From CAWBRT01 sp963696525 (lineage in GTDB: Bacteria; Acidobacteriota; Terriglobia; Terriglobales; Acidobacteriaceae), in contig CAVOKO010000011.1 of the NCBI GenBank assembly GCA_963696525.1, positions 496,001 through 560,000 of the forward strand: a stretch of DNA of 64,000 nucleotides, given 5' to 3'. The position numbers were made by a program, and so were the translations under genes. The notes under the pieces were generated by a model that made no database searches, was not told the DNA's origin, and was given only the letters and a program-made list of their open reading frames with translations. This document shows, one piece after another, positions 18,380 through 27,898 of this stretch (position 1 is its first letter; the number at the start of each line of letters is the position of its first letter).

Positions 18380-21022
18380 TTACTGCAACAGGATTCCAGT
18401 TTCGCCGTTACCGTTTTCTTCCTCGGGCGGGATGACGACGGCGGCCGCGACCTTGTCTCCGCCTTCCAGTTGCAGAAGGCGCACGCCCTGAGTGGCGCGT
18501 CCGGCCTCGCGGATGTGATCGGTGCCCATGCGGATGATCTTGCCGTACTGCGAGATCAGCATGGCCTCCGACACCTCGCTGACCAGCAGAATCGAGACCA
18601 CGCGTCCGTTGCGCTCGGTGGTTTTCACGTTGATTACGCCTTTAGCGCCGCGTCCGGTAAGGCGGTAGTCCTCGGCCGGAGTGCGTTTGCCGTAGCCGTT
18701 TTCGGTGACGGTCAGGATGAGATTCGGGACCGCCTGCTCGGCCTCCGACTTGTCTTTGTTCTTGCGCCGGGGCGCTGCCGCCTGCTCATCGGTGAAGACC
18801 TGCTTGGTGGTGGCGGCCATGCCGACGATGTAGTCCTTGGCAGCCAGTTTCATGCCGCGCACGCCGTAAGCGGGGCGTCCCATGACGCGCACTTCGTCTT
18901 CGTCGAAGCGCACGGCCATGCCCTCGTGGGTGGCGAGGAAGATGATCTGCTGGCCATCGGTGAGCTGCGCCGCCACCAGTTCGTCGTCCTCCTCGATGCC
19001 AATGGCAATGATGCCGCGCGACATGACATTCGAAAAATCATTGAGCGCGGTCTTCTTCACCGTGCCCTTGCGGGTGACGAAGAAAACATATTTGCTGGCC
19101 TCCTCCAAATCGCGCACCGGCAGCAGCGCGCGCACGGCTTCGCCGGGCTGTAACGCCACCAGGTTGCCGAGGTGCTTGCCGCGTCCGGCGGCGGCCACAT
19201 CAGGAATCTCATACACCTTGAGCCAGTAGACCCGCCCGGTGTTGGTGAACACCAGGATGTAGGCGTGGGTGGAAGCGACGAACAGACGCTCGACGAAATC
19301 CTCCTCGCGCGTGCTCATGCCCTTGCGTCCGGTGCCGCCGCGCCGTTGCTGGCGATAGATCGAGATCGGGGTGCGTTTGAGATAGCCGGCATGCGAAACG
19401 GTGACGGCCACCTGCTCGTCGGCGATCAGGTCTTCGAGTTCGAGTTCCTTGGCCTCGTCCACAATGACGGTGCGGCGCGGATCGGCGTAATCCTTCCTGA
19501 TCTGCTTGAGTTCGTCGACGATGACCGCGCGCAGCTTCTTTTCGGAGCCGAGAATGGTTTCGTATTCGGCGATGCGGTCGCGTACTTCCGCCAACTCTTT
19601 CAAGATTTCATCGATGGAAAGCCGCGTCAGCCGGTGCAGTTGCAGCTCGAGGATGGCGTCAGCCTGCCGGGCGGTGAATGGCCTCTCGGGGTTGACCTCC
19701 GGAGGCCGTCCCGTGAGGTTGATGGTGATCTTTTTGCCGGTGAAATAGGCAACCAGGTTCTCGCGGGCGTTGGCTCGGTTGATGCTCCCACGAATGACGG
19801 CAATGACGTTGTCGATGTGGTCGAGCGCGAGTTGGTAGCCTTCCAGAATGTGCTCGCGATCCTTGGCCTTTTGCAGCAGGAAGGCGGTGCGGCGGCGCAC
19901 CACGTCGATGCGGTGATCGATAAAGTGCTGGATGGCCTGGATCAGCCCCATCTCCTTGGGCTGGGCGTTGACCACGGCCAGAAAGATCATGCTGAACGAT
20001 TCCTGCATCGAAGTGTGCTTAAAGAGCTGGTTGAGCACGATCTGCGATTCGGCGCCGCGCTTGAGTTCGACCACTATGCGCATGCCGTCGCGATCGCTTT
20101 CGTCGCGGACGTCGGAGATGCCGTCGATGGTTTTGCTGATGACCAGATCGGCGATGCGCTCGATCAGACGCGACTTGTTTACCTGGTAGGGAATCTCGGT
20201 GACAATGATGGCGTCGCGCTCTTTAGTTATGTGCTCGATGGCAGCCTTGGCGCGCATCAGGAAGCGGCCGCGTCCGTGGGTGTAGGCGTCCTGGATACCC
20301 TTGCGCCCGTAGATGAAGCCGCCGGTCGGGAAGTCGGGCCCCTGCACCAGCTTGAGAATCTCTTCGAGCGGGGTGTGCGGCTGGTTTACGAGCTGAATGG
20401 TGGCATCGACGATCTCGCCCAGATTGTGCGGCGGAATGTTGGTTGCCATGCCAACGGCAATACCGTTGGAGCCGTTGATGAGAAGATTGGGAACCCTGGT
20501 CGGCAGAATCGAAGGCTCAAAAGAGGTCTCGTCGAAGGTGGCGGAGAAGTCGACGGTGTCCTTGTCGATGTCGGCCAGCAACTCTTCCGCAATGGCCGTC
20601 AGGCGGGCTTCGGTGTAACGGTAGGCCGCCGCCGGGTCGCCATCGACGGAACCGAAATTTCCCTGGCCGTCGACCAGGGGATAGCGCAGAGAGAAATCCT
20701 GCGCCATGCGTACCAGGGCGTCGTAAACCGCGCTGTCGCCATGCGGATGGTATTTGCCGAGCACTTCGCCGACGACCTTGGCGCACTTGACTTGCTTGCG
20801 ATTGTGCAGCAATCCCATGTCGTGCATGGCGTAGAGAATGCGCCGATGCACGGGCTTGAGACCGTCACGCACGTCGGGCAGCGCACGGCCGATGATCACC
20901 GACATCGAATAGTCGAGATACGATCGCCGCATCTCGTCTTCAATGTTGATGGATACCACGTTGGCCGCGCCCGGCCCCTGGCCGTCGCCACCTAGAGGTA
21001 ACTTGTTCTGCTCGTCTGCCAT
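18380..21022 (-). CDS. gyrA: DNA gyrase subunit A
   Basis: The 880-residue protein is the breakage-reunion subunit of gyrase, which introduces negative supercoils ahead of replication forks. The N-terminus has MRRSYLDYSMSVIIGRALPD. The quinolone-resistance region reads KYHPHGDSAVYDALVRMAQD, with Ser97 and Asp101 at the positions matching E. coli 83 and 87, the sensitive-type residues. The catalytic tyrosine is Tyr136 in AAAYRYTEARL. The gyrase-specific GyrA box is visible as QRRGGTGRKGM, which separates it from ParC. C-terminal pinwheel repeats follow. It stands alone; gyrB is not in the window. Confidence 0.97.
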   Translation of the reverse strand: MADEQNKLPLGGDGQGPGAANVVSINIEDEMRRSYLDYSMSVIIGRALPDVRDGLKPVHRRILYAMHDMGLLHNRKQVKCAKVVGEVLGKYHPHGDSAVYDALVRMAQDFSLRYPLVDGQGNFGSVDGDPAAAYRYTEARLTAIAEELLADIDKDTVDFSATFDETSFEPSILPTRVPNLLINGSNGIAVGMATNIPPHNLGEIVDATIQLVNQPHTPLEEILKLVQGPDFPTGGFIYGRKGIQDAYTHGRGRFLMRAKAAIEHITKERDAIIVTEIPYQVNKSRLIERIADLVISKTIDGISDVRDESDRDGMRIVVELKRGAESQIVLNQLFKHTSMQESFSMIFLAVVNAQPKEMGLIQAIQHFIDHRIDVVRRRTAFLLQKAKDREHILEGYQLALDHIDNVIAVIRGSINRANARENLVAYFTGKKITINLTGRPPEVNPERPFTARQADAILELQLHRLTRLSIDEILKELAEVRDRIAEYETILGSEKKLRAVIVDELKQIRKDYADPRRTVIVDEAKELELEDLIADEQVAVTVSHAGYLKRTPISIYRQQRRGGTGRKGMSTREEDFVERLFVASTHAYILVFTNTGRVYWLKVYEIPDVAAAGRGKHLGNLVALQPGEAVRALLPVRDLEEASKYVFFVTRKGTVKKTALNDFSNVMSRGIIAIGIEEDDELVAAQLTDGQQIIFLATHEGMAVRFDEDEVRVMGRPAYGVRGMKLAAKDYIVGMAATTKQVFTDEQAAAPRRKNKDKSEAEQAVPNLILTVTENGYGKRTPAEDYRLTGRGAKGVINVKTTERNGRVVSILLVSEVSEAMLISQYGKIIRMGTDHIREAGRATQGVRLLQLEGGDKVAAAVVIPPEEENGNGETGILLQ

Positions 21023-21689
21023 TCACTTCCCCGCTTTCTTCCCGCCCACATCTGCTAACTGCGGCAGATATGGAGCACCAAAACTACGGCGCCTGCCGGG
21101 GGCCCGGTTGGTCGCGCTCTGCCCGCCGGACACACTCGCGACCGCGGCTGAAAGAGAGCGCCGCAAAAGCCCTTTCGCGATCCCGGTTCAGCCTCTGGTT
21201 TCCGCACGTAACTGCCTGCAATTACAGGATGTTACACACAGGTAGAACCGTTTTTATTATAGCACGATATAGCGATTCCATGTCACCCTATGGAAGTGTC
21301 CGACGCCGCTCTGGGCGGGGCTTTTCGACGAAATCCTTCGGCTGCGCTTCTGCCGAAAACCGTACCGGGATCCTTCGCTTTGCTCAGGATGACACTTACA
21401 CAGTACGGGACGTGGGGCATCCGCACAGGAAACCGCATGGACCCTCACGTCGCGACTTCATCGCTCCTCAGGGTGACACCTCGATGGCAAGCACAAGTCC
21501 CCAGGTTAGCGCTGGACAGCACGGCGCGGGACGGGGCACCCGCCAGCTCTTCGATCCCACATCTGCTGACTACGGCAGATATGGGGTACCGTCGGGAAGA
21601 AACTACCCCACTCAAGCCAACTGCGGGCTTGAATGGGCCACCAACCACTCACAAAAAGGGAAGGCTTCAGTGTTCGTGCCGCGTGAATC
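21023..21689. repeat. Repeat-rich intergenic region downstream of the secreted-protein gene
   Basis: No credible gene is seen in these 667 bases. They contain stacked palindromic repeats. CCCACATCTGC...GCAGATATGGAGCACC lies at about 21047-21080, with a related copy around 21557-21590. A degenerate TGTCA...TGACA element spans about 21280-21412. A CCCCACTCAAGCC...GGCTTGAATGGGCCACC hairpin lies at about 21607-21642, of the same type as two at 42395-42500. The long open frame through here on the plus strand is not supported by any recognisable protein. Confidence 0.7.
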
Positions 21690-22355
21690 TTACTGCGCCT
21701 TCACAGGGACGTGGAAATCCACGCCACGGTCTTGGTTCACCTGCTCGGTCGCCGGAACGTCCAGCTCGGCGATGGGAATTCGCGAACGCGGTCCGGAGAG
21801 CACGAAAAGCGTCGAGCCCATAATCGCGTAGTTGGCGACCTGCTGCCGATGGCCGTCTCGAAAGACGAGCACGGTGAGCTCGGCTAACTCGTCGTTGGCT
21901 GAGCCCTGACCGCCACGCCTCTGCTGGTACGATTGGGGCGCAGGCGCGCTGCTCACAGGCGGCGGAGAGCTGTCAGGCGAGTAGTAGCCGGGCGCAGGCG
22001 CGTACTGCGGCGGATATGGGTATCCCGAATATGGACCCGTGTCGAAAGTGCCGGCGACGTAGCCGGTATAAGCGGGATCGACGCCGTAATCGGTCGCGTA
22101 TGGAACGTAAGCGCCGTAGTAATAGGGTCCGTAGGGCGAAACATAGCCGAAGGTCCGAGGATAACGGCGGTAATGATAGGGGACACCCGGCCTGCCGAAG
22201 CCGATTGAAGGGCTTGAAAAAGTGCCGCCAACGTGAGTCCCCGACCGACTTCCCGCAGACACACTACCCGAGGCCGACATGCCCCGAACCTGGGCCGTCA
22301 ACCCGAGGGATAATGTGAGGAAAAATGCGAGCGAAGCCGCACTAAAACACCGCAT
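21690..22355 (-). CDS. Secreted Tyr/Gly/Pro-rich protein, function unknown
   Basis: A 221-residue product starts MRCFSAASLAFFLTLSLGLT, a typical Sec signal peptide ending near AQVRG. GAGG lies 6 bases before the ATG at 22355, which fixes the start over an ATG 60 bases upstream. The mature part begins Ser/Gly-rich, continues with a Tyr/Pro/Gly-rich stretch of about 100 residues (for example PYGPYYYGAYVPY) and a Pro/Ser linker. It ends in a more ordered segment, ELTVLVFRDGHRQQVANYAI, with FVLSGPRSRIPIAELDV. The last part resembles a short beta domain seen in acidobacterial envelope proteins. Function is unknown. Confidence 0.75.
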   Translation of the reverse strand: MRCFSAASLAFFLTLSLGLTAQVRGMSASGSVSAGSRSGTHVGGTFSSPSIGFGRPGVPYHYRRYPRTFGYVSPYGPYYYGAYVPYATDYGVDPAYTGYVAGTFDTGPYSGYPYPPQYAPAPGYYSPDSSPPPVSSAPAPQSYQQRRGGQGSANDELAELTVLVFRDGHRQQVANYAIMGSTLFVLSGPRSRIPIAELDVPATEQVNQDRGVDFHVPVKAQ

Positions 22356-22461
22356 ACCGCACCTCACGATTAGGATAACCCGGTTTCTGGGATTTAGATG
22401 CGACAGAAGTATCAAGTTGACGCAGATTTAAGGACAATAGGGCGGCAGCACGGGCTGGCCG

Positions 22462-23703
22462 TTAGAAGCCGCGGTAACCACGCGCCAGTTGAATCAGCCC
22501 AACGAAGCTAAAGCCAGCTTGCGCCAGAATGGTTCCGTAGCCGACGCCGACCGCAAAGGAGTGATAACGGCGGCTCTCGAACAGGTCGGCAAAGACCCCG
22601 GCACTAAAGACGATCAGGAACGGCAGGCAATAGAAAAAGAAAATGCCGCCCGCCGCATTGGGCATAAAGATGGCGAGCAGAGCGACCTCCGCGGCGACCA
22701 GCAGAGGCGCGGTGTTGCCGAAGAAGCGAGTGCGCGGCCACAGCAGATAAGCGATCAGAGACAAAACCGTGAGCAGGGCTGTTGCCGGGGCTTCTCGCAA
22801 AAAGAAGCCTCCCACGGCGCCGTTGAGCGTTGCGGCGAGAGCGGGACGGGCGAATGCGGCCCACTCTGCCTTGGACATCGACACCCCGAAGAAGCCGATG
22901 CTGGTGCCGTAAACGGCCCAGAGAAACAAGAGCGCGATGGCAGACGCCGCAGCTAGAATTCCGGCAGCCGCCCGTCTTCGGCCAGGCACGGCCCAGAGCA
23001 TGAATGCCAGCGCGAGCGGAAGCACCAGCAGCAGCGCGAATTGCGCGCCCACCATGATGCCAATCGCGATTCCGAGCACGGCTATGCGTTTACGGTTCCA
23101 GAGAAAAGCATGGCGTGGCGCGTAAAGGGTGTGCGCAACCGCGATCGAGGCGAACACCGCGCTGAAAGTTCCCCAGGCGCCAAAGATCTCCGGACCAACC
23201 AGCGAGCTGCGGGCCACCAAGCCGGGAGTGAAGCAGTAGAGGCTGATGGCAACATAGCCGCCGCCGTTGCCGTAAAGCCGGCGCGCAATGTACCACACGC
23301 AGGCCCCGAGGAACAGGCCAGCCATCAGGAAAGGCGCACGCACCAGCCAGCGGTAGCGATCGAGTGCGAACTGGTCGAGCGTGGTTTCGCGTCCGCTAAG
23401 CCATGCGGTCTCTGCCTCCCGCACGGCCACCGGCCAGATGAGCGAAACGGCCGCCTCCGCGACCAGCGGTGAGTGATGACGATCGGCGGTACGGCTGCCA
23501 TGCAGCAGGGCGATGCCGCGGAGAATGTAATTGCCCTCAACCTGGCTGAGCGGCACATTCGCCACAAACCAGCCACACTGGACCAGGAACATCAGGAGCA
23601 AAGTGGCGGCAAATATCTGCGGCGCACCATAGCGGCGACGCGCCAGCGTTCGATCAAGAGTCGCTTCGTCACTGCCGGGGCGGACTGAGTTCTCGGACCG
23701 CAT
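22462..23703 (-). CDS. Polytopic membrane protein, probable ArnT/PMT-type glycosyltransferase
   Basis: The 413-residue protein has about 10-12 hydrophobic segments. After the first helix comes SQVEGNYILRGIALLHGSRT, a loop with an acidic residue placed like the catalytic loop of GT-C glycosyltransferases (PMT/ArnT/GT39 type), and later RWLVRAPFLMAGL and GYVAISLYCFTPGLVARSSL. Such enzymes transfer sugars from lipid carriers to proteins or lipids on the outer side of the membrane. The ATG at 23703 (MRSENSVRPG) was preferred to an upstream TTG that would add 22 residues. The family assignment is inferred from topology and the loop motif, so the substrate is unknown. Confidence 0.6.
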   Translation of the reverse strand: MRSENSVRPGSDEATLDRTLARRRYGAPQIFAATLLLMFLVQCGWFVANVPLSQVEGNYILRGIALLHGSRTADRHHSPLVAEAAVSLIWPVAVREAETAWLSGRETTLDQFALDRYRWLVRAPFLMAGLFLGACVWYIARRLYGNGGGYVAISLYCFTPGLVARSSLVGPEIFGAWGTFSAVFASIAVAHTLYAPRHAFLWNRKRIAVLGIAIGIMVGAQFALLLVLPLALAFMLWAVPGRRRAAAGILAAASAIALLFLWAVYGTSIGFFGVSMSKAEWAAFARPALAATLNGAVGGFFLREAPATALLTVLSLIAYLLWPRTRFFGNTAPLLVAAEVALLAIFMPNAAGGIFFFYCLPFLIVFSAGVFADLFESRRYHSFAVGVGYGTILAQAGFSFVGLIQLARGYRGF

Positions 23704-23767
23704 CTGGGTCACAGTTTTATCACGCTCCGGGGCCCGGCTCCAGTGCCGGGTGAAGATCGCCGCCACC

Positions 23768-23823
23768 AAGGTTTCTCAAAGAAACCTTTTGAACGGCTTG
23801 CGAATCGCACTCGCCAGCCGTTC
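23768..23823. other. Two consecutive hairpins in a divergent intergenic region
   Basis: AAGGTTTCT (23768-23776) pairs with AGAAACCTT (23780-23788) over 9 bp with a 3-base loop, followed by TT. Directly after it GAACGGCT (23791-23798) pairs with AGCCGTTC (23816-23823). They sit between two divergently transcribed genes, where a terminator is not expected, so a structured leader or repeat is possible. Confidence 0.5.
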
Positions 23824-23980
23824 GCGAGGTTCAATTCCCGTGGAGTCAGACCGTGGGATCGGCACGCGAGAGCTTCGCCTGCGGTTGCGACTATGCGGAA
23901 ACATACTTCGAGGTTGCGGGTTATAGAATTCAGTCCACGGCGGCTCGCGGCTACGTGAGCACGTTTTGTGAGGTAAACAC

Positions 23981-24649
23981 GTGAGCACATTTTGGAAGAC
24001 AAAAAAGGTGGGGCTTTCCCGCATGCTGTTTCCGGCATTGATTGGCTGCGCCATGGTGATGAGCGCGGTGGCACAGGATCAAACCCAGACTCCGCCGCCG
24101 GGCAAGCCGTCGGCTGCTTTGCCGGCTCAACCTGCGCCGCCGAGTCAGCCTCCGGTAGTTCCACCCAATCAGGTACGAGGGTGGGTTCCGGAGGGAATTG
24201 CGGCACTGGGGCAGAATGCCTCGTCGCGGACGGAATTTACGCTGGACCACTCGATGCTGGCGCTGGCTTCCAAGCTGGACAAAACCGATGAGGCTCTACG
24301 GCGGGTGATTGCGGGAGTGAGTGGAGTTTCGGTGCACAGCTTCCGCTACCCGGGCGCGGTTTCCTACGATCCGGCGATCCTGGAATCGATCCGACGGCAA
24401 TATCGCGAGGCGGGCTGGCAACACCTGGTGGACCAGCACAAGCGCGAAGGGGGACTGACGACCGATTTGTGGGTTCATCTGGACCATGCCTCGATCCGCG
24501 ATATTGCGGTGCTGCTGGTGGGGGCGAAGGAGCTGAACTTCATCTCGGTGTCGGGGTCGATTACGCCGCTCGACCTGCTGCATCTGAGCGGTCACTTTGG
24601 GATTCCTAAGATGGACGGAGAAATGATGGGGCCGAGTCTTGGCAGATAG
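23981..24649 (+). CDS. Secreted DUF4252-type protein
   Basis: The 222-residue product has an N-terminal signal (RMLFPALIGCAMVMSAVAQ), a Pro-rich linker (about 30-65) and a C-terminal domain. The domain text, LDHSMLALASKLDKTDEALR through SFRYPGAVSYDPAILESIRR to GHFGIPKM, fits DUF4252, a small uncharacterised extracytoplasmic domain. A GTG at 23981 is the start, with GAGGT 7 bases upstream. The start is preceded by a near-direct repeat of GTGAGCAC-TTTTG, 27 bases apart. The domain label is from memory. No function can be stated. Confidence 0.7.
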   Translation: MSTFWKTKKVGLSRMLFPALIGCAMVMSAVAQDQTQTPPPGKPSAALPAQPAPPSQPPVVPPNQVRGWVPEGIAALGQNASSRTEFTLDHSMLALASKLDKTDEALRRVIAGVSGVSVHSFRYPGAVSYDPAILESIRRQYREAGWQHLVDQHKREGGLTTDLWVHLDHASIRDIAVLLVGAKELNFISVSGSITPLDLLHLSGHFGIPKMDGEMMGPSLGR

Positions 24650-24704
24650 CGAGCCATCCTACAAAAGGGCAACCCAGCAGTGAAGCGTGCCAGGAGGTTG
24701 ACTC

Positions 24705-24835
24705 TAAGTGAACCGGCCTGGGCGGTTTTCGACAAGGGCACCCCAGCGATCCAAATACAGGGCTGCTGGGGACCCCGCAAAGCCCGTCTCCTTCAAAGAA
24801 CTATTTATGAAACAGGCTCTAGAAGTTGTGGCAAG
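24705..24835. repeat. Compound repeat with CACCCCA/TGGGGACCCCG hairpin
   Basis: The hairpin CACCCCAGC...GCTGGGGACCCCG lies at 24738-24777 with loop CCAAATACA, and is followed by GCAAAGCCCGTCTCCTTCAA and TATTTATGAAACAGGCTCT. The same order, hairpin, then GCAAAGCCCGTCCCCTTCAA, then TATTTGTGAAACACGCT, is present at 30526-30655, so these are two copies of one compound element. Confidence 0.8.
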
Positions 24836-24901
24836 GCTGGCGAACGCGACACCGCCGGTGGATGCTCCGTAGCACCTTGGTCTATAATCTGGGACAACCT
24901 G

Positions 24902-25750
24902 ATGTTGCGTTTTTTCCGTCCATACCTTATCGCAATCGCAATCGCATTGCTCCTTTTCTCCGGGTTCTCCGGAAGGGCAGCTTCCGCCGCCGTGACTTCC
25001 GACGGTCTCGAACCGGGGTACCGGTACATGTACAACCTGGATTTTGGGGCTGCTCACAAGGTTTTTCACGCCTGGCAGGCATCCCACCCGGAAGATCCTC
25101 TGGGCTTTGTTTCCGACGCGGCTTGCTACCTGTTTTCCGAATTTGACCGCCTGCACGTCTTGCAGAGCGAGTTGTTCACCGACGACCGAAGGTTCGAGGA
25201 ACGAGTCAAGCTCCCACCCGATCCGGCGGCAAAAGCTGCTTTCAATGAGTCCCTATCCAAAGCCGACCAACTGGTCGCGCAGCTCCTCGCGCACTCACCG
25301 CAGGATCGCAATGCGCTGTTCTCGCAGATCCTCGCCAACGGCCTGCGCGGGGACTATGCCGCGCTGATCGAAAAGCGAAATCTCGCCAGCCTCGGCTACA
25401 TGAAGAATTCACGGCGGATCGCCGAACAACTGGTTGCCATCGATCCGAGCTACTACGACGCCTACCTCGCGGTGGGAGTGGAGAATTACCTGCTGAGCCT
25501 GAATTCGATTCCCGTGCGCTGGATTCTGCGCATGAGCGGCGCGCAGACCGACAAGATCGAGGGCGTCAAACACCTTCGTATGACCGCCGAGAAGGGACGC
25601 TATCTCGGCCCGTTTGCCAGGTTGCTGCTGGCCGTCGCCGCACTGCGGGATCATGATCGCGCCAGCGCTCGCGCCCTGCTGGCCGGGTTGTCACAAGAGT
25701 TTCCACGAAACCATCTATACTCCGAAGAACTGGCAAAAATTTCGCCGTAA
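24902..25750 (+). CDS. Exported helical-repeat (TPR-like) protein, function unknown
   Basis: The 282-residue protein starts MLRFFRPYLIAIAIALLLFS, a signal peptide ending near SAAV. The rest is helical, with TPR-like pairs: YMYNLDFGAAHKVFHAWQAS, then a segment around IAEQLVAIDPSYYDAYLAVG, and near the end ALLAGLSQEFPRNHLYSEEL. The ATG at 24902 is chosen because the upstream open frame runs through a repeat element. It is probably periplasmic. I recognise it only as the kind of conserved exported protein seen in acidobacteria. No catalytic motif is visible. Confidence 0.7.
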   Translation: MLRFFRPYLIAIAIALLLFSGFSGRAASAAVTSDGLEPGYRYMYNLDFGAAHKVFHAWQASHPEDPLGFVSDAACYLFSEFDRLHVLQSELFTDDRRFEERVKLPPDPAAKAAFNESLSKADQLVAQLLAHSPQDRNALFSQILANGLRGDYAALIEKRNLASLGYMKNSRRIAEQLVAIDPSYYDAYLAVGVENYLLSLNSIPVRWILRMSGAQTDKIEGVKHLRMTAEKGRYLGPFARLLLAVAALRDHDRASARALLAGLSQEFPRNHLYSEELAKISP

Positions 25751-25809
25751 GACTGTTAGAGTGATTCCCGAGAAGGTGTACCCCGTTGACTGCGCCGGTT
25801 GCCCTAAAG

Positions 25810-25989
25810 TGTCATGCTGAACGCGGTGAAGCATCCCGACACAGCGTGGGCTGAAGTGCAGCCGAAGGATTTCATCGAAAAGCCTCACACGGCGCGGAAT
25901 GGGACGGTTCCATGGGATGCTTCGCGCCACCACCCCAACAGACGCAAAGGCGGCGTCCGTCGGGGACCCCGGTGTCCCTCAGCATGACA
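25810..25989. repeat. 180-bp palindromic-ended repeat, copy 2
   Basis: It starts TGTCATGCTGA (25810-25820) and ends TCAGCATGACA (25979-25989), with exactly the same length as the copy at 3072-3251. Internally it carries a CACCCCA...GGGGACCCCGGTG hairpin near 25930-25975, so one repeat type is nested in the other. It fills the gap between the TPR-like gene and the methyltransferase gene. Confidence 0.85.
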
Positions 25990-26096
25990 GCGTTGCTTCG
26001 ACCCTCCCTGGGATACACCTTCTGGGGAATCGCGCTAACTCGCCGGGCAAACTTCCGGGCAAACCCTGGTTCACCGGAAGACTCACAAAAGCGGAC

Positions 26097-26757
26097 ATGA
26101 AGCGCAAGGTGGAAAGCGAACTGCTGGACAGCGATTGCGGGACAGCCGGCGGAAATCGCCGCCGCCCTGGCTTCCATTCGCGGCGTAAACCGCTGGTTTG
26201 GCGGGGTGAGCACCAGCGAGCGGCTGGTGCAGCGTGTGCTGGATCGGTCGGGGCTGCGGCGGCTCGAAGTGCTGGACGTCGGCAGCGGCTCCGGGGACGT
26301 TCCTTTGGCGCTCGCAAAGCGGTTCGAGCGGCGAGGTGTACTGCTGCATCCCACCCTGCTGGACCGTTCGGCAACTCATTTGCCGCCGGTGCCGGACGCA
26401 ATCGTCGGCGATGCCCTGGATCTTCCGTTCCCGCCCGAGTCATTCGACTTGGTGACTTGCTCGCTGTTTGTCCATCACCTTGAACCGACAGAGGTCAAGC
26501 GTTTCGTCGGGGAGGCGCTGCGAGTTGCCCGCATCGCACTGGTCATCAATGACCTGGTGCGCAGCCGTCTGCACCTGGCGCTGCTGGTGGCCGCTCGCCC
26601 GCTATTCCGCAGCAAAATGGCATGGTGTGATGGAATAGTGTCCATCCGCCGCGCCTACACCCAGCCGGAATTGCGTGGGTTGCTGATGGAAGCAGGACGC
26701 CCGGTCGAGTTCAGCCGACACTACCTGCAGCGGCTCGGCGCGATTGTCTGGAAGTGA
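26097..26757 (+). pseudogene. Class I SAM-dependent methyltransferase, single frameshift near the N-terminus
   Basis: The main part (from a GTG at 26206) has LEVLDVGSGSGDVPLALAKR, the SAM-binding GxGxG loop, an acidic end of strand 2 replaced by LLDRS, DALDLPFPPESFDLVTCSLF and HHLEP, typical of small-molecule methyltransferases. Homologous-looking sequence extends further upstream: MKRKVESELLDSDCGT from an ATG at 26097, then after a one-base shift near 26141-26147 AEIAAALASIRGVNRWFGGV, which runs straight into the main frame. One extra base in GGACAGCCGG explains the break. The shorter frame alone could still make a protein lacking about 36 residues. The substrate is unknown. Confidence 0.75.
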
Positions 26758-26890
26758 GACGGCGCGGAAGGCAATCGCTCCGCCGTCAGCAAGTTGCGAA
26801 ATGGGAACAGCGGAGAGCTCGCCGCCCCGGCGGATCTGGCGCGACCGGAGACTCTCGGTTAGCATCTACATAGCTGGGAAAAAGCAAATT

Positions 26891-27760
26891 ATGGGAAATA
26901 CATTTAAGACAGCGTTTCTGTTAACCGTACTCACGCTGTTCCTCATTTTCGTCGGCCAACTGATCGGAGGCGAGCGCGGGGCGGTCTTTGCCTTCCTGCT
27001 GGCGGCGGTGATGAACTTCGTTTCCTACTTCTTCTCCGACAAGATTGCATTGGCGACGTCGGGCGCGCAGCCGGTCACCGAGCAGGAGCTGCCGCGCATT
27101 TACAGCATCGTGCGCCGGCTCACGCAGAAGGCAAATCTGCCGATGCCCAAGCTGTACGTCATTCCGACCGATTCGCCCAACGCCTTCGCGACCGGCCGCA
27201 ATCCGCATCACGCGTCGGTCGCAGTCACCGAAGGCATACTCAATCTGCTGAACGACGACGAGCTGGAAGGCGTGCTCGCCCATGAACTGGGCCACGTCCG
27301 CAACCGCGATATCCTGATCAGCTCGGTTGCCGCAACCATTGCCGGCGCAATCACCCTGCTGGCGCGCATGGCTTACTGGGGGGCGCTGTTCGGCGGCATG
27401 GGGGGACGCAGCGAGCGCGAGGAAGGCGGCAGCCCTATCGCCGCGCTGCTGATGATGATTCTGGCGCCGTTTGCGGCCATGCTCGTCCAACTCGCCGTCT
27501 CGCGCTCACGCGAGTACGCGGCCGACGAGACCGGGGCGCATTTCACCGGCAATCCTTACGCACTTGCCAGCGCGCTGAAGAAGCTCGATATGGGATCGCA
27601 ACGCATCCCGATGGCGGCCTCGCCCAGCACGGCTCACCTTTTCATCGTGATGCCGAGGTTGGGGATAAGCATGGGCAACCTGTTTTCGACCCATCCGCCA
27701 ATCCCCGAGCGCATCGCCCGGCTCACCGGCATGCGTCCGGAGCAGCAGTTGGAGAGTTGA
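26891..27760 (+). CDS. htpX: Zinc metalloprotease HtpX homologue
   Basis: HtpX is a membrane-bound M48 protease for quality control of inner-membrane proteins. The 289-residue product has two N-terminal membrane helices (FKTAFLLTVLTLFLIFVGQL and the next), then the M48 text PMPKLYVIPTDSPNAFATGR, and the zinc-binding HELGH in LAHELGHVRNRDIL near residue 131. Two more hydrophobic segments follow, then SRSREYAADETGA with the third zinc ligand Glu. The start at 26891 gives the usual MGNTFKTAFL. The frame is open upstream but unrelated there. It stands in tandem with a panE-type gene. Confidence 0.95.
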   Translation: MGNTFKTAFLLTVLTLFLIFVGQLIGGERGAVFAFLLAAVMNFVSYFFSDKIALATSGAQPVTEQELPRIYSIVRRLTQKANLPMPKLYVIPTDSPNAFATGRNPHHASVAVTEGILNLLNDDELEGVLAHELGHVRNRDILISSVAATIAGAITLLARMAYWGALFGGMGGRSEREEGGSPIAALLMMILAPFAAMLVQLAVSRSREYAADETGAHFTGNPYALASALKKLDMGSQRIPMAASPSTAHLFIVMPRLGISMGNLFSTHPPIPERIARLTGMRPEQQLES

Positions 27761-27898
27761 GATTGGGCGGTTTGCCGATTGCACCCGGCCCCCTCTGGCC
27801 GGACTTTTCACCTGCGCGGATATGCCAGGATGGACCGTGGAACCGATGAATGTGGAAGCCGAGAATATCCCAAAGCCTCGGCGCGGAGGAAGATCTTA

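Noticed and set aside
19172..20995. Very long open frame antisense to gyrA
   Set aside because: It mirrors gyrA codons in GC-rich DNA and has no recognisable protein features.
21070..21831. Plus-strand frame of 253 codons through the repeats after gyrA
   Set aside because: Its translation is made of palindromic repeats and overlaps the secreted-protein gene in antisense.
23826..23850. Possible tRNA T-arm (GGTTCAATTCCCGTGG)
   Set aside because: The flanking 5-bp stem does not pair and no acceptor or anticodon arm could be folded around it.
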